Part shown: one piece after another, positions 12,801 to 24,640 of the stretch
Layout of the letters: each line of letters starts with the position of its first letter
Position numbering within the stretch: the stretch's first letter is position 1
Source of the DNA: Bryoerythrophyllum caledonicum
Taxonomy: Eukaryota; Streptophyta; Bryopsida; Pottiales; Pottiaceae
NCBI GenBank assembly: GCA_963971425.1
Contig: OZ020518.1
Location: 11,662,190-11,726,189, forward strand
Reading direction: 5' to 3'
DNA length: 64,000 nucleotides
The notes under the pieces: generated by a model
Databases searched by the model: none
Seen by the model: only the letters and a program-made list of their open reading frames with translations
Told to the model about the DNA's origin: nothing
Position numbers and translations under genes: made by a program

Positions 12801-14578
12801 GGACTTCCTCTGATCGCAATTCAGGTTCAAGCAACGCATGGACTGAGCTGTCGTCGACTTTGTGAGAGGGGCAAAATATTTTCCGTAGTTCGATAAATAC
12901 CATTTTCCATAAGATCGTACCCTTTTGTCGCCGAGAAGGTCTACCAAGTTCTTCCAACCTAACTCCTCCGAGCAACTGTCCACGTACACAGTTGAGAATT
13001 TTGTGAATAACATTACAAATACTGACTGCCAAACCAGGTATTCGCTCTTTCTCAACAGATTGAACGACCGTTGAAGAGGGAATACTACGACCTTTGAACT
13101 GATCTTATCAGTCATGAGAAAGACCCGTGAGGACACTTCTAGACAGCATCCTCGCAGATGGAATACTTCACAGAAAAATTATTGGTGTTTTACATTCACT
13201 GTTATTATTGCGACCATTCCTAACGCTTAATGCCAAGACCGAATCGACTATGATAGTCTATTACGACGCAATCATTGACAAAGATAATTCGCTTGAAAAA
13301 AAGTCATTACTATATTCTTAGGTGTAATATTAAACAGGAAAGAAGACATTAACTACAACTATCAATTGCATTCAATAAAGTAGTAATGCAATTGATAGTT
13401 GTAATAAATGCAATGACTCAAATGTGACGCACGATGTACCTGGACATTGGACAGCAAGAACGAGTAGCAAGAGACTCTTTCAAAGTTGAATTATCGAGGC
13501 CTTTCACGGCATTCGAGGCGTGCTCTTTGATACAGCTACGACAGAATTGGTGACCGCAACTTGTGGTAAATGCATCTTCTGCTTTTGATGTATGACACAC
13601 TCCGCATTCATCACTATCTCCTGCTCAGAAAACATGTAGGCAATTTCTACACCAATAAGTACCATAACAACTCTAAGTTAGCAGCAGATAGGCAGATAAC
13701 ACCGTAATATACGTTTGAGGGGATCTTCAATTACCCTCGCAATAAGCACTGAGCTAACTTCCAAAGGAAAAATCAGTCACAGTCGCTAATTTTCATCATA
13801 AACTCTCCTCCTGATATACTCACAATCTCAACAGGCTGATCCAAAATCATCGCCTAGTGCATGACAGAATTGCTCGAACGAAACGAGCATGCAGACGGCG
13901 ATAGACCGTAATTAACAGTTCTGCGAATCAGCGCACGTATCACTCGCACGCGCACAATACGAGGCAGGTTTTGGACAATTACCGCCGGCCAATACCGCGG
14001 CCGTCACGACAAGAACAGTCTACGTCAACAACAAGAAAACTTCTGTGCATGCACGACACTCGGGAATCAACGATCTCAACCACCACCAAACCTCTCACCA
14101 CCCCGCAATCAATCAACAAAGAAATTGCGCCGACACGCAACAAACGCCCAATTCCAAATTGCAACAACGAATCACCTTCGTCGTCGTCATCACTGAGGAT
14201 AATCACATCACCAACAGCGTCGTCATCACTGAGGATAATCACATCACCAACAGCGCCGTGCGCGCGATACTCCTCCACGCCGTCCATGGCGCCATCGTCC
14301 TCATCGCCGCCGCGCCTCGGAAGTTTCAAGCCGCGGCCGCCGAACTCGTCTCCGTCCGCCGTAATTGGCCGATGGAAACACGAGAACAGCTTCTTCGGGA
14401 AGGAGAAACCGCTCGACTTGTTGTTCGCATGGGGAATTGCGACCGCGGCGCCTCCTCCCGCCAACGCCTCCTTCTTCAGCGCTCCGCCTTCCCCGTCCAT
14501 CTCCGCCGCGCGCTTCTTGCTCTTAATCCGCGTCGAAGGCCCGCCCGTCGCGCGATCCTCCTCCGCTGCTACCGCCAT
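9879..14578 (-). CDS. SIM-RING-IBR-UBC protein: candidate E2/E3 ubiquitin hybrid, 9 exons, 862 aa
   Basis: Exons: 14578-14176, 13620-13440, 12975-12755, 12404-12190, 11932-11869, 11760-11489, 11368-11159, 11044-10507, 10363-9879. They keep phase and give 862 residues. Residues 1-134 are basic and acidic tracts with two tandem VIILSDDD boxes, textbook SUMO-interacting motifs. Residues 140-196 are a RING of the RBR RING1 type (C140, C143, C156, H158, C161, C164, C191, C196). Residues 243-313 fit an IBR zinc domain (CxxxxC at 243-248, CxxC at 282 and 285, CxxC at 290 and 293, HPQC at 310-313). A helical region follows (about 360-520, with [16 protein letters not shown]). The C-terminus is a UBC domain of the BIRC6 subtype, with [19 protein letters not shown] placing the catalytic cysteine at C733, then [11 protein letters not shown]. 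No RING2 was found. The donor of exon 1 (GAAG/GTGATT) is the least certain join. A nuclear, SUMO-targeted role is an inference. Confidence 0.85.
13355..13402. repeat. Perfect 18-bp hairpin in an intron
   Basis: ACAACTATCAATTGCATT is followed after 12 bases by its exact reverse complement. It lies in the intron just downstream (in transcript sense) of the RING exon, 38 bases past the donor. It may be a tiny MITE remnant or an RNA hairpin. Confidence 0.8.
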
Positions 14579-15072
14579 AGCCACCAAGCTTCCTGCAAAG
14601 GCAGCAACACAGCTTCCACTCCAGAAAAAACAAATATCTCCGGAGCCTCGGGCCCCGTCCTCTCACTAATCCCTCGGTAACTCCGCCACAAAAAAACTCA
14701 CTAACTCATAATCCCGTGACTAATCACTAACTTAGTCCCGTGACGAAATCGTCGCCGTATGACTGCGTCCGTAATGCCCACGAATTCCGTCCCTGGGGAA
14801 GACGGAAGTGACTGAACAGTCGGGGGTCGTTGGACGAAGAAGTTAGCGGAGAGGAGCATTTGCACTCCAACTAGCTCCGGCTAGTACTGTAGTTGGCAAC
14901 TTGGCGGATTAGCTTTTGTGGAAAGGGATGGTGTGCCAACTTACGCTAAATTTGGAGGTGGAGTTACACCTACACTTGTACGTACTCACGAAGCCTGATT
15001 GCTTCAAAGAATATATGTGGGTCCTACGTGGCAGGTGGCTTTACCGCTTTACCGCTTCGCCTCTCTAATACA
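14579..15072. other. 5' flank and likely promoter of the E2/E3 gene
   Basis: The GC content falls from the GC-rich first exon into this stretch. No clear core promoter element was found. It ends at the 18-bp minisatellite. Confidence 0.4.
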
Positions 15073-15216
15073 ACGGGTTTAGGTCATATGACGGGTTTAG
15101 GTGATAGAACGGACTTAGGTCATAGGACGGGTTTAGGAGATGGAACGGGATTAGGTCATAGGACGGGTTTAGGTGATGGAACGGGATTAGGTCATAGAAC
15201 GGGTTTAGGTGATGGG
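15073..15216. repeat. Minisatellite, eight 18-bp units
   Basis: Eight units of the form ACGGGTTTAGGTSATRGR fill exactly 144 bp. The units alternate between CATAKG/CATAGA and GATGGA types, so the higher-order period is 36 bp. Read on the plus strand it encodes repeating TGLGDG/TGLGHR inside an open frame (15028-15231). I do not regard this as a gene, because nothing around it is gene-like. Confidence 0.9.
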
Positions 15217-15231
15217 AATGATGTCGAATAA

Positions 15232-16250
15232 TCCCAAGTGTGCAAATTCGATAATATGGATAAAATGACCTAATGTGTCATATTATCTTGAAAATAAGCG
15301 AGATGCATGTATAATTCTTCTTTGAAAATTGTAAATTGATATTGTATACTTTCTAGGTCTAATTGGATTGTAAACATAATATTCAGGAGCTAAAGACACC
15401 CCAGCAGACCACATAGATCCATATCCAACCACCACTTCATTGAATTCAGATATTGTAACGATAGCTTTTCACTTGCAAGAATAGAGAACAGAAATAAATA
15501 AGTGTCAACCAGTGGTTGATGACATTGTTGCACTTGGGTGGAAGGTTGATTCCTTTATTATCATCAGAGTTGGTGCCCGAGCCACTGCCTTTATCCCATT
15601 AATGGTGACTCTTAAAGGCATATTTAATATTCCCATTGATTCAATTAGATACACATTATAAAAGACATTAACAATATTGCAGTCCAACCTCCTACTGTAT
15701 GTCCATACTTCTACGTGAAAGAAAAAATTGAGACAACCAACCCATGCCAAAATTATAGGATAACTCATAAGCTTACAAACACGACAAACTTTGGAACAAA
15801 AAATGGCAAAAATGTGTATTTGATCCTTTGTGTATTTAGTCGTTAGTTACATGGTGTGTACCCTTTAGAGAGGGAAGTAGTTCCATACTATTAACCTATG
15901 TTCGGTGGAGATAGACTTAGTGGTGGAATGAATAGACACTTTATTTATGCTCGCCTCCTTTGGATACTAGAGTTGTTCTTTTCCGTTAGCTCAGAAATCC
16001 TTCTCTTTTCTTATGATGGTAAATCATTTCAGGCATAATTGAGTTATTTCCATGATTCTATTTGTATGGTAAATAATCTTACCTAAAGCTAAGTACAAGG
16101 AGGATGATTTTCCTTTGCTTGTCATGATAAGAGAGTCTCAAAACTTATCAATGCATATCTCTTAGTAATGTTATAGAAAATACACAATAAAATATTATTT
16201 TAGATGAATAACGTCTTGGATTAAAAATAATTGACCACTTGAGCCTTGTC
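15232..16250. other. Intergenic, no feature recognised
   Basis: AT-rich sequence with no gene-like exon, clear tandem repeat or terminal-repeat element that I could identify. Confidence 0.4.
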
Positions 16251-17180
16251 TTAACCCCTAAAGGACCAGAGTCTCATTCGGGGGGATTTCTGATTTTGGG
16301 CAGGTTCCTAAAATTCGAAAAAAAATCTTTTTTCTCTAAAAATTTTATTCTAGATTGCCTCTGATAAGAGCTTCGTGGACATATTTTTATTTTATTTTTT
16401 GGATTTGTGGTTTGAAAGCTAGTACCACTTAAAGCCAAAAGTGGGGATACCGGGCACCTCCAAAAATTTTGACAAAAGTTTCTATTGACATTGAGATTTT
16501 TCACACATGTAAAGAATATTTCCTTTTTTGGAAATCTTCAAAAAAAAAATCTTTAGTGTAAAAAGGCATTTTATTCCAAATCAAACATTTTCACACATTG
16601 TCGGGCAACGGGGGAAAAAAGCTTCATCTTTTCTACATAAAACCTAGAGATCTTCATATTTTTCACTTTTTATTTTTTCAACAACAATATGTGGTGAAAA
16701 CCTTCTTATTGACCGTTTGGATTATCATTTGAATACATACGTAGTTCAAAATAAAATTAAACGTGAAATGGCAATTTTTGAACTTCCACTCCTTGCACAC
16801 TTGTTTTGAATATGCTACACCCCTTTTTTACCTCTAGAAACTAGTGTGTTGGGAAAGAACATCATGCTTAAGACAATGGTAAAAGATTTAGACCTTGTAT
16901 AATGCAAAAATTTGATACAAAGTGAAGTCAAAGTTTGTTGATCTACTCAACGCAGGGACAAAAATGAACCATTGTTTTGACTTTAAACACTAAAATCTAT
17001 CAATCCGTGTGGTGGATTGCAACAAAAATTTATAGGCATGTTTATATAGAAGTCTATTTTAGGATCTTACGGTTGGAAATCCAAAATTCACTTTAAAATG
17101 TGATTTTCATGTCTCTTTTTGGCAGTGGCAGTTTTGGACTGGTTTTAGAGCGAAAGTGGTCGTGGTCCTTTAGGGGTTAA
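16251..17180 (+). mobile_element. TTAA-flanked terminal-inverted-repeat element, copy B (930 bp)
   Basis: Begins TTAACCCCTAAAGGACC and ends GGTCCTTTAGGGGTTAA. The ends are perfect inverted complements over 17 bases. The interior is very close to copy A with scattered substitutions and small indels. Non-coding. Confidence 0.88.
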
Positions 17181-19722
17181 AAATTAAATGAAAGTAAAAG
17201 TGAATTTCTAATTATCTTATTTTAATCTCTAGTTTTCTTATTTATATGTTTAGCCATATCTAAAATCAAGACTATAAATTTTTGAAGCAAAGTGTAGACT
17301 AGGAAATCAAATTTGAAATGCATTTTTTTTAAATATTGGATTAGAGAGTTTGTTTTTGAATGAAGATGGCACTAGATAAATGTAAGGAATCTTTATACAT
17401 CTAAGTCATGGATGAATGTAAAATAATTTTAAAATAAAATTTTACGTTCTTATTTCAGTAGGTTGTGGAATGTATATTTATATTAAAAATCAAACAATTG
17501 AAAAAAAAAAAAAAAGTTATAATGCCTTAAAAAACCACATTAACAAATAGAATCAATGTATTGAAATAACATTCCGATGAATGAATACACATTATGTTTT
17601 TAAAATTTTCATCTATAAATGAAAATGATTATTTATTGTACATCTTTATGTTAAGAGTGACTATAGTTGAAGAATTTCTTTATAGCAAAAACATACTACC
17701 ATTACTTTGTAGTATAAGATTCACAATAATTTAAAATGAAATCTACAATCTTTATAAATTTCATATTTGAAGCAATCTATATGACATTAAAGTATCATTA
17801 AGATGATTCAAATTGAGATACCTCAAATTAAAAGGATATTCTTGAGAGTTGCAATGTTGTCTTTTGAAATTTTAAAAGCATATAATCAGACATCTTAAAA
17901 AAATTACATGATTTTCATACATCATTAAAAATATGTATATATATTATATCATTATATCAATTAAATATCTCTTGGATATCTTTTATAAAATTCAATATAA
18001 ATTAATAAATACAAAGAATATATGATTATCTTGGTGTACACAGGATAAAAGTGTACATAATACATGGTCAAGGTTATGGAAGTCTAGTACAATACTTTAT
18101 AAATATGTAGCTATCTAGAAAGGATGTGCATAATTCTTTCAGACTAATTTACTTTTAAGTGAAAATATAAATAGTAGGTTTGAACGAAGGGATTGGAACT
18201 TTACTGTTGTATTACATCTACAGACAACTTCAATTTTTCATGTTGCATAATTCACATGTCCAAAGTAACAACCCTGAAGTTAAGAACGTGCAACTTTATG
18301 AAAGGCATAGAGCAACCAATGTCCATGTAACTTCCTTTAAAAAATTTGGATGTTCAATGTCTCTCATGTGGATCAACTTTTATATAGGAAAGGTCTTTGG
18401 AAAGCACTCAATGTATACATATACGGCACAATAACATTGGCCAATGGAAAATTTGTGGAAACATTGTCTTCATGTCCATGTGAATATATACGGGTATGAA
18501 TGCTCACAATAGCCGCTAGTTTAAGGGGCATGCACGGTGATTGGGCTGCCTTCTTATATAGAAGCGTACTTTAATTGCACCACCTCCGTTGTCTAATTCC
18601 ATACACGACACGAATCTATTTAATTTCCTTCTTACATAGAAGTGTACTTTAATTGCACCACGTCCGTTGTCTAATTCCATACAGTGCACGAATCTATTTA
18701 ATTTCAGAAAATAAACAATTCTAATGTTCATGTATAGAATACACTCTTTATGTATGATGGCTATTGGATTTTTTGTTAAAATTAAGCACAAAGATATACC
18801 ATGTACTTGTGGCACTATAGAGTGCTCAATGTGAATTAGATTTGGAAAATGATATTATATTATACATGTATGACATTATATTAGACATGTATGATTTATA
18901 TTACATCATACATATGAAAGTTGAAAATGCAAAAAATTCTAAATTTGGTGAAAGTTATAAAGCAAAGAAAGCGTTGAGATTTTTCTACAATAAATGTTTA
19001 AGACAATTACTCCTTTATATCTTATGTTGTATGAAATTTGCATCTATTGGGGAAAAAATGAAGTGGTCTATTTTAAAGCACATTGATAAGAATATCTATT
19101 AATTGGAAGAATGAAGCAACTTTGGAATATTTACTAAATTGCAATTTGTAACAAATATATAGATGCAACCTAGATGAACATACCAACCTTTGTTCACCTA
19201 CACACCTATTTTAAAAGTTATTGTCTCTAGTGCATATGAACACTGAAACAAATGTTTATTCCTTGACATTTTAAGGCCGATAAATTTTTTTAGCCTGCGA
19301 GAATCTACGAGTGTTGTAGATCATGCAAAATAACATCTACGCACAAGGTACGTTTGATCACAACCCCCATTCACGGAAATCATTGTTGCTCACTAATGCT
19401 TGCACAATTTTTGTGGCCATTGTCTCAATAGATGCCCATCTTCCCCCACGTCTTTTTCATAGTCTTAAGTCTTTCATGGAGGGGCTTGTAACAGTTGCTA
19501 TTGAGATTATTGTGCCAAAAATCCCTAAGTAGGTCATTGGGCCTTGAAAGATTAAAGTCGTTGTTCCTAAAAATGCAATAAATGTTTTTGTACATTGTAT
19601 GCTATATTTGGAAGGTGAATAGAATACTCTTTTAAAAATATTCTATGAAAGTGCTTCTAAAATCCAAAAATTGATCTTAATAGTTGAGAAATTATTGAAT
19701 ACCTACGATACTAGTAACTCAT
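17181..19722. other. AT-rich intergenic DNA
   Basis: Very AT-rich, with runs of A and T and no gene. Apart from a 78-bp tandem duplication (listed separately), I see nothing structured. Confidence 0.4.
18549..18704. repeat. Tandem duplication, two units of 78 bp
   Basis: Units start CCTTCTTATATAGAAG at 18549 and CCTTCTTACATAGAAG at 18627 and match along their length with a few substitutions. Both contain TCCGTTGTCTAATTCCATAC. No function is apparent. Confidence 0.85.
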
Positions 19723-19963
19723 GTAACACCATATTCATTATATTGGGAGATTGGGAGCCTCCCAAAATATCATATGAAGCTTAAGTCGACCTAAACATGC
19801 AAATGTTTAGTGAATTTACACAATGAAATTTGTCCTATATGTACAATATGGGTACATATTTAGCTCGAGTGGAGATGAATGTGCACAAACAATTTCTATT
19901 GGGAAAACCATTCATACCTTTCAAAGTCCTAGAAATCTCCCAATATAATGAATATGGTGTTAC
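19723..19963. mobile_element. MITE with perfect 30-bp terminal inverted repeats (241 bp)
   Basis: It begins GTAACACCATATTCATTATA and ends with the exact reverse complement; the two arms agree over 30 bases (19723-19752 and 19934-19963). The interior is AT-rich and non-coding. No target-site duplication is obvious. Perfect arms suggest recent insertion or a selected hairpin. Confidence 0.85.
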
Positions 19964-20656
19964 GTACTTTTAAATCCTATCCATGCAAATCATTCTTTAA
20001 AGGTATTGATGTGATTGGTATGATCCAAAATTGTTATTTTGTATACTAGAAACAATATGACCTATGAGTGGAACCCTCGTCGTAACCGACGAGCCAAGAA
20101 AGAGTCGAAGTTAAAAAAGAAAACCATGTCACTTCTTTTTTGCTTCAATTGTGTGTACAATGTGCCTCATTTTGTTGAGACTCATCTTTCTTCTGCAAAT
20201 TATTCAATGCGGCAACATTTCACCCAAAACATCATCTTTGAAGGATGTAACTTAGCTTTTGAATAAAAAAATTAGTTGCAAATTTAAGAAGTATTTACAA
20301 ACTTCTTCATGAACAACTAAAAATTGAATATTGACATTGAGGGAATGCCCGAATCAACATAAGCAAGGGTAGATCAACAATGCAAAGCAATGGCAGTCAA
20401 GCTACTACTCTTTCTTTTTGTGCACCATCTTCTCTTCTACTGGTAAAATCTTGGTGTGTGATTAAGAAACTAATTTTTTAAATAGCAAAAAGGAGATTAA
20501 ATATTTGTCATGTACTGTAAATAGCCATTGATTACTTTAAATATTCATAATTTACTCTATATATCCGGGGTAGTATACCCTATAGTGTCAAAAAAATACT
20601 TAAAATTTTTGTTTAAAAAAATTCATCCAAACATCACCTGATTTAATATTAATGAA
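19964..20656. other. Intergenic, no feature recognised
   Basis: AT-rich with no gene. A short basic open frame at 20039-20266 has no recognisable family or splice context. Confidence 0.35.
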
Positions 20657-21116
20657 CCAGTACATCCCCCGTTGTCATCAATTGGCCGGGGCAATCCCAA
20701 GTAAAATAAACGTATGTAAATGCAAAAATCAAACTTATCCATTATATACGCATTATGAACTATATATACCTATTATTCACTTTAAATACCCATTATTTAT
20801 TTCATATAGGTGTTATTGTCTTTAGATAACTATCATTTATTTTATGTACCCGAGGTAGTATATTGTGTAGATTCAATATGTTGGAAATTGTGGTTTTATT
20901 TTTCTATTTTTGATATATAGTACAATTTTAAAACTCAATAAGCCAAATTTGAATAAAAGGGCACTATAAAGGATTCCTCCAAAGGGCACATGTGGAGGAT
21001 TCTTTCAAAGTTCACATTCAATTCAAAGGGCACATTTGATTCAATTGGCAAATCCAAAGGTCACGTGACCGGGAGCGGCGGACAGATAGATTGACGCCTT
21101 TTATATAGGTAGAAGA
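20657..21116 (-). mobile_element. Non-autonomous Helitron-like element (460 bp)
   Basis: On the minus strand it starts TCTTCTACCTATATAAAAGG, a typical Helitron 5' end, preceded by A. It ends CTGG followed by T, and about 10 bases before that end is a CCCCG...CGGGG hairpin. This fits Helitron rules (5' TC, 3' hairpin plus CTRR, insertion between A and T). The interior has no coding sequence but has repeats such as AAAGGGCAC on the plus strand. Confidence 0.7.
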
Positions 21117-21650
21117 TAACATTAAAATTTGAATGAAAGGGCGCATTTAAATGACTACTTCAAAGGGCACACTTGGTTTATAAGTCACAATGTTCAAAAG
21201 ACAAAATGATTCCTCCAAGATGTTATGTTTGAAAGGATGTCACCATGGAAAAATAAGATGAAAATTCTTGCTTGCTTTGCAACGCATTAGTCCAACCATT
21301 TAAATGTAGTTTATATATTACAAACTATAAAAAAAAAAAAAAAAAAAAAGATAACATGATTCATTGCACCGTTGATTGCGCATTAACTGCTCCGTTGACT
21401 GCACCATTTTTGTAGTTCATTGTACGGTTGACTAGGTGGTTAATTGCTGCGTGGTTCATTGCGTAGATTATGATTTTAGTAGTATAATATAGAGATTAAT
21501 AAGTCACATTGTTCAAAAGACAAAGTGATTCCTCCAAAAGGTTTTGTTCTACACGATGTCACCTTGTAACAATCAGATGAAAACTCTCTCGTATAGAACT
21601 GACGGTTGTTCCGGATAGACACATGACAATTTGTTTTCTACTATATATAG
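21117..21650 (-). mobile_element. Further Helitron-like 5' ends, nested or tandem
   Basis: Reverse-complement reading gives two more Helitron-type starts: TCTCTATATTATACTACTAA with its 5' end near 21503, and TCTCTATATATAGTAGAAAA near 21650. The text between them repeats part of 21165-21260 (AAGTCAC, TTGTTCAAAAGACAAA, GATTCCTCCAA), as if one element copied into another. 3' ends were not resolved. A 20-base A run at about 21330 lies inside. Confidence 0.5.
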
Positions 21651-21792
21651 AGATTGTGGCCTCTAGAATAGTCAATATATACCATTTCTAATATACCAAT
21701 TTTTCTTTTAAAATGAAGAAAGAACTCAAATCAACGAACATAAAGAAATGGATGTGTTGAACATATATGGATGAAAATAACCAAAGTGGATG

Positions 21793-23308
21793 TACAGTAC
21801 CCTCACACAAGTATAAGTACTTTTTGCTTTTGTACGTTTCCACACTACACTGTTGCCAACTTTGGCACCGTTCTGAGGGCTAAACATTTGTCAATTTACC
21901 ATGAAATTTTTGGCACAAGATCACTTCTATGTTGAAAACATGTGTGCCAAGTTTCAAGGCCAAAAGATTTATACAATAATAGATATCCAAGATTCACCAA
22001 CAAGGGATAGTTGTAAGAAAAGTTTCACAGCTGCCAACTTTGACACCCTTCCAAGGGTTGAAAGAATTTTTTTGCCCATGTAATTTTTAGCATGAGACGA
22101 CCTCAATGTTGGTTATATGTGTGAAAAAATTCAAGTCCTAAAGATCCACACAATTAAAACTACATCAAAAGCTAGCAACATGTGTAGTTGTGAGAAACAT
22201 TTCACTCCTAGCTGACTTTGACACACTCCCATGGATTAGATTTTTTGGTATTTTCCCATGAAATTTTTGACATGAGACTATCTCTATGTTGATCACATGC
22301 GTGCAAAATTTGAAGGCCAAAATATCTACATATCAAAAGATTTTTGAAATCTACCAACAAGTGTAGTTGTGAGAAACATTTCACTCCTAGCTGACTTTGA
22401 CACACTCCCATGGATTAGATTTTTTGGTATTTTCCCATGAAATTTTTGACATGAGACTATCTCTATGTTGATCACATGCGTGCAAAATTTGAAGGCCAAA
22501 ATATCTACATATCAAAAGATTTTTGAAATCTACCAACAAGTATAGTTGTGAGAAACATCTCACTGCTGCCAACTTTGACACCCTCCTAAGGATTCAATTT
22601 TTTATTTTTCCCAATGATATTTTGGACATAAGACCACGTCTATGTTGGTTATTCATGTGCTTAATTTCAAGTCCAAAAGATCCACAAAAGAAAAGAAACA
22701 AATCTAAATCTACCAACATGTGTAGTTGTGAGAAACAATCAGCGAAACCATTTCACTATTGTCAACTTTGGCACCCTCCCTAGGTCGGAAAAATTATTAA
22801 TTGACCATGAAATTTTTGGCACAAGATCACCTTCATGTTGATCTAATGTGTGTCAAAACTCAAGGCCAGAAGATGAATACAAAAAACCATCTTCAAAATC
22901 TACCAAAATATGTAGCTACAAGAAACAATTTTGAATATCCTTTTTTCCATTCATCATGTGGCCTTGGAATTTGGCACACTTATTATAAACATAGAGGTGG
23001 TCTCATGCTAAAAATTCCATGGGCAAAAAAAATTCTTTCAATCCTTGGGAGGGTGTTAAAGTTGGTTAGCTGTGAATGGCTCACAACTACACATCTTGGT
23101 AGATTTTGAATATCTTTTTATGTATTCATCTTCTAGCCTTGAAATATGGCATACATGTTGTCAACATAAAGGTGATCTTGTGCCAAAAATTTCATGGTAA
23201 ATTGACAATTTTTCAGCCCTCAGAAGGGTGCCAAAGTTGGCAACAGTGTAGTGTGGAAACGTACAAAATCAAAAAAGTACGTATACTTGTGTGAGGTTAT
23301 TGTATCGT
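21793..23308. mobile_element. Foldback element FB1 (about 1.5 kb)
   Basis: The left end GTACAGTACCCTCACACAAG returns inverted at the right end as CTTGTGTGAGG...GTAC. The match continues inward through GTACGTTTCCACACTACACT and several hundred bases. The arms consist of diverged units of roughly 160-180 bp carrying CCAACTTTGACACCCTCC and TGAAATTTTTGGCA. No coding sequence. It is the first of three abutting elements. Confidence 0.8.
22182..22540. repeat. Near-exact tandem duplication of 179 bp inside FB1
   Basis: The unit starting GTGTAGTTGTGAGAAACATT at 22182 repeats from 22361 almost base for base, far more alike than neighbouring units of the same array. This points to a recent unequal exchange or slippage. 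Confidence 0.88.
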
Positions 23309-24640
23309 ACAGTCCCCTTCAGTAAAGATATGTACTTTTTGCGTTCCTTGGGAAAGTAATTTTTGGTGCTACCGACTTTGACACCATCTTGAGGGTTAGA
23401 AATTGTAATTTTACCATGAAAATTTTGGCACAAGATCATTTCTATGTTGACAACCTGTGTGCAAAATTTCAAGGTGGAAAGTTGAATTAAAAAAAAGATA
23501 TTCAAGATCTACCAACATGGGTAGCACTAAGGAAAGTTTCATAGCTACAAACTTTGACACCCTCCCAAGGATTGAATTTTTAGTTTTTGCCCATGTAATT
23601 TTTGGCATGGGACCGTCTATGTGTTTATTACATGTCTAAAGTCTAAAACATCCACACAAAGAGACATAATTAAAATCTAGCAACCTGTGTAGTTGTTAGT
23701 GTAGTTGTTAGAAAAATTTCACTCCTGGCCAACTTTGACACACTCCCAAGGATTAAATCTCTTCTTTTTGCGCATGAAATTTTTGGCATGAAACCATTTC
23801 TACATCGAATACATGTGTGCCAAGTTTTAAGGCTAGAATACCTACATAGAAAAAGATTTTTGAAATCTACCAACATGTGTAGTTGTGAGAAACATTTCAC
23901 TCTTGCCAAATTTGACACCCTCCCATGGATTGAGTTTTATATTTTTTCCCATGAGATTTTGGACATGAGACCATCTCTATGTTGATTATATGTGTGCTTA
24001 ATTTCAAGTCTAAAATATCCATGATAGAAAAGAAAAAATTCAAAATCTACCAACGTGCTAATTGTGAGAAACAACCAAGGGTACCATTTCAACTTTGGCA
24101 CCTTCCCTAGGTTTGAAAAATTGTTATTTTACTATGGAATTTTTAACACATGATCACCTCTATGAATATAACATGTGTGCCAAATTTCAAGGCCAAAAGA
24201 TGAAAAAAAAACCCATATTCAAAATCTACCAACATGTGTAACTATGAGAAACAATCTTGTGTATCTATTATTGTATTCATCACATGGCTTTGAAATTTAA
24301 CATACCGGTACATGTTATTAGCATAGAGATGATCTTGTGATAATACTTTCATGGTAAAATATCAAATTTTCAGCCCTCAGGAGGGTGTCAAAACTCGCAA
24401 TAGTGAATGGCTTACAACTACACATGTTGGTAAATTTGGAATATCTTTTTCTATATTCATCTTTTGGCCTTGAAATTTGACACACATGTTGTCAACATAG
24501 AAATGATCTTGTGCCAAAAATTTAATGGTAAAACAACAATTTTTTAAACCTCAAGAGGGTGTCAAAGTTGGCAGCTCTGAAAGTTACTATCCCTAAGAAT
24601 GCAAAAGTACGTATCTTTATTGAAGGGGAGTGTATAGTAC
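23305..24640. mobile_element. Foldback element FB2 (about 1.3 kb)
   Basis: It starts GTACAGTCCCCTTCAGTAAA and ends with the inverted version TTTATTGAAGGGGAGTGTATAGTAC (read in two parts). The arms carry the same CCAACTTTGACACC units as FB1, but the outer sequence is distinct (TTCCTTGGGAAAGT near the left edge, ACTATCCCTAAGAA near the right). It shares the junction GTAC with FB1 and FB3. Confidence 0.75.

Noticed and set aside
13971-14680. Plus-strand open frames of over 200 codons opposite the first E2/E3 exon
   Set aside because: Shadows of a GC-rich coding exon; the minus strand has the SIM motifs and correct splice phase.
15028-15231. 67-codon frame through the minisatellite
   Set aside because: A repeat with unit length divisible by three stays open by construction; no signal, splice or family support.
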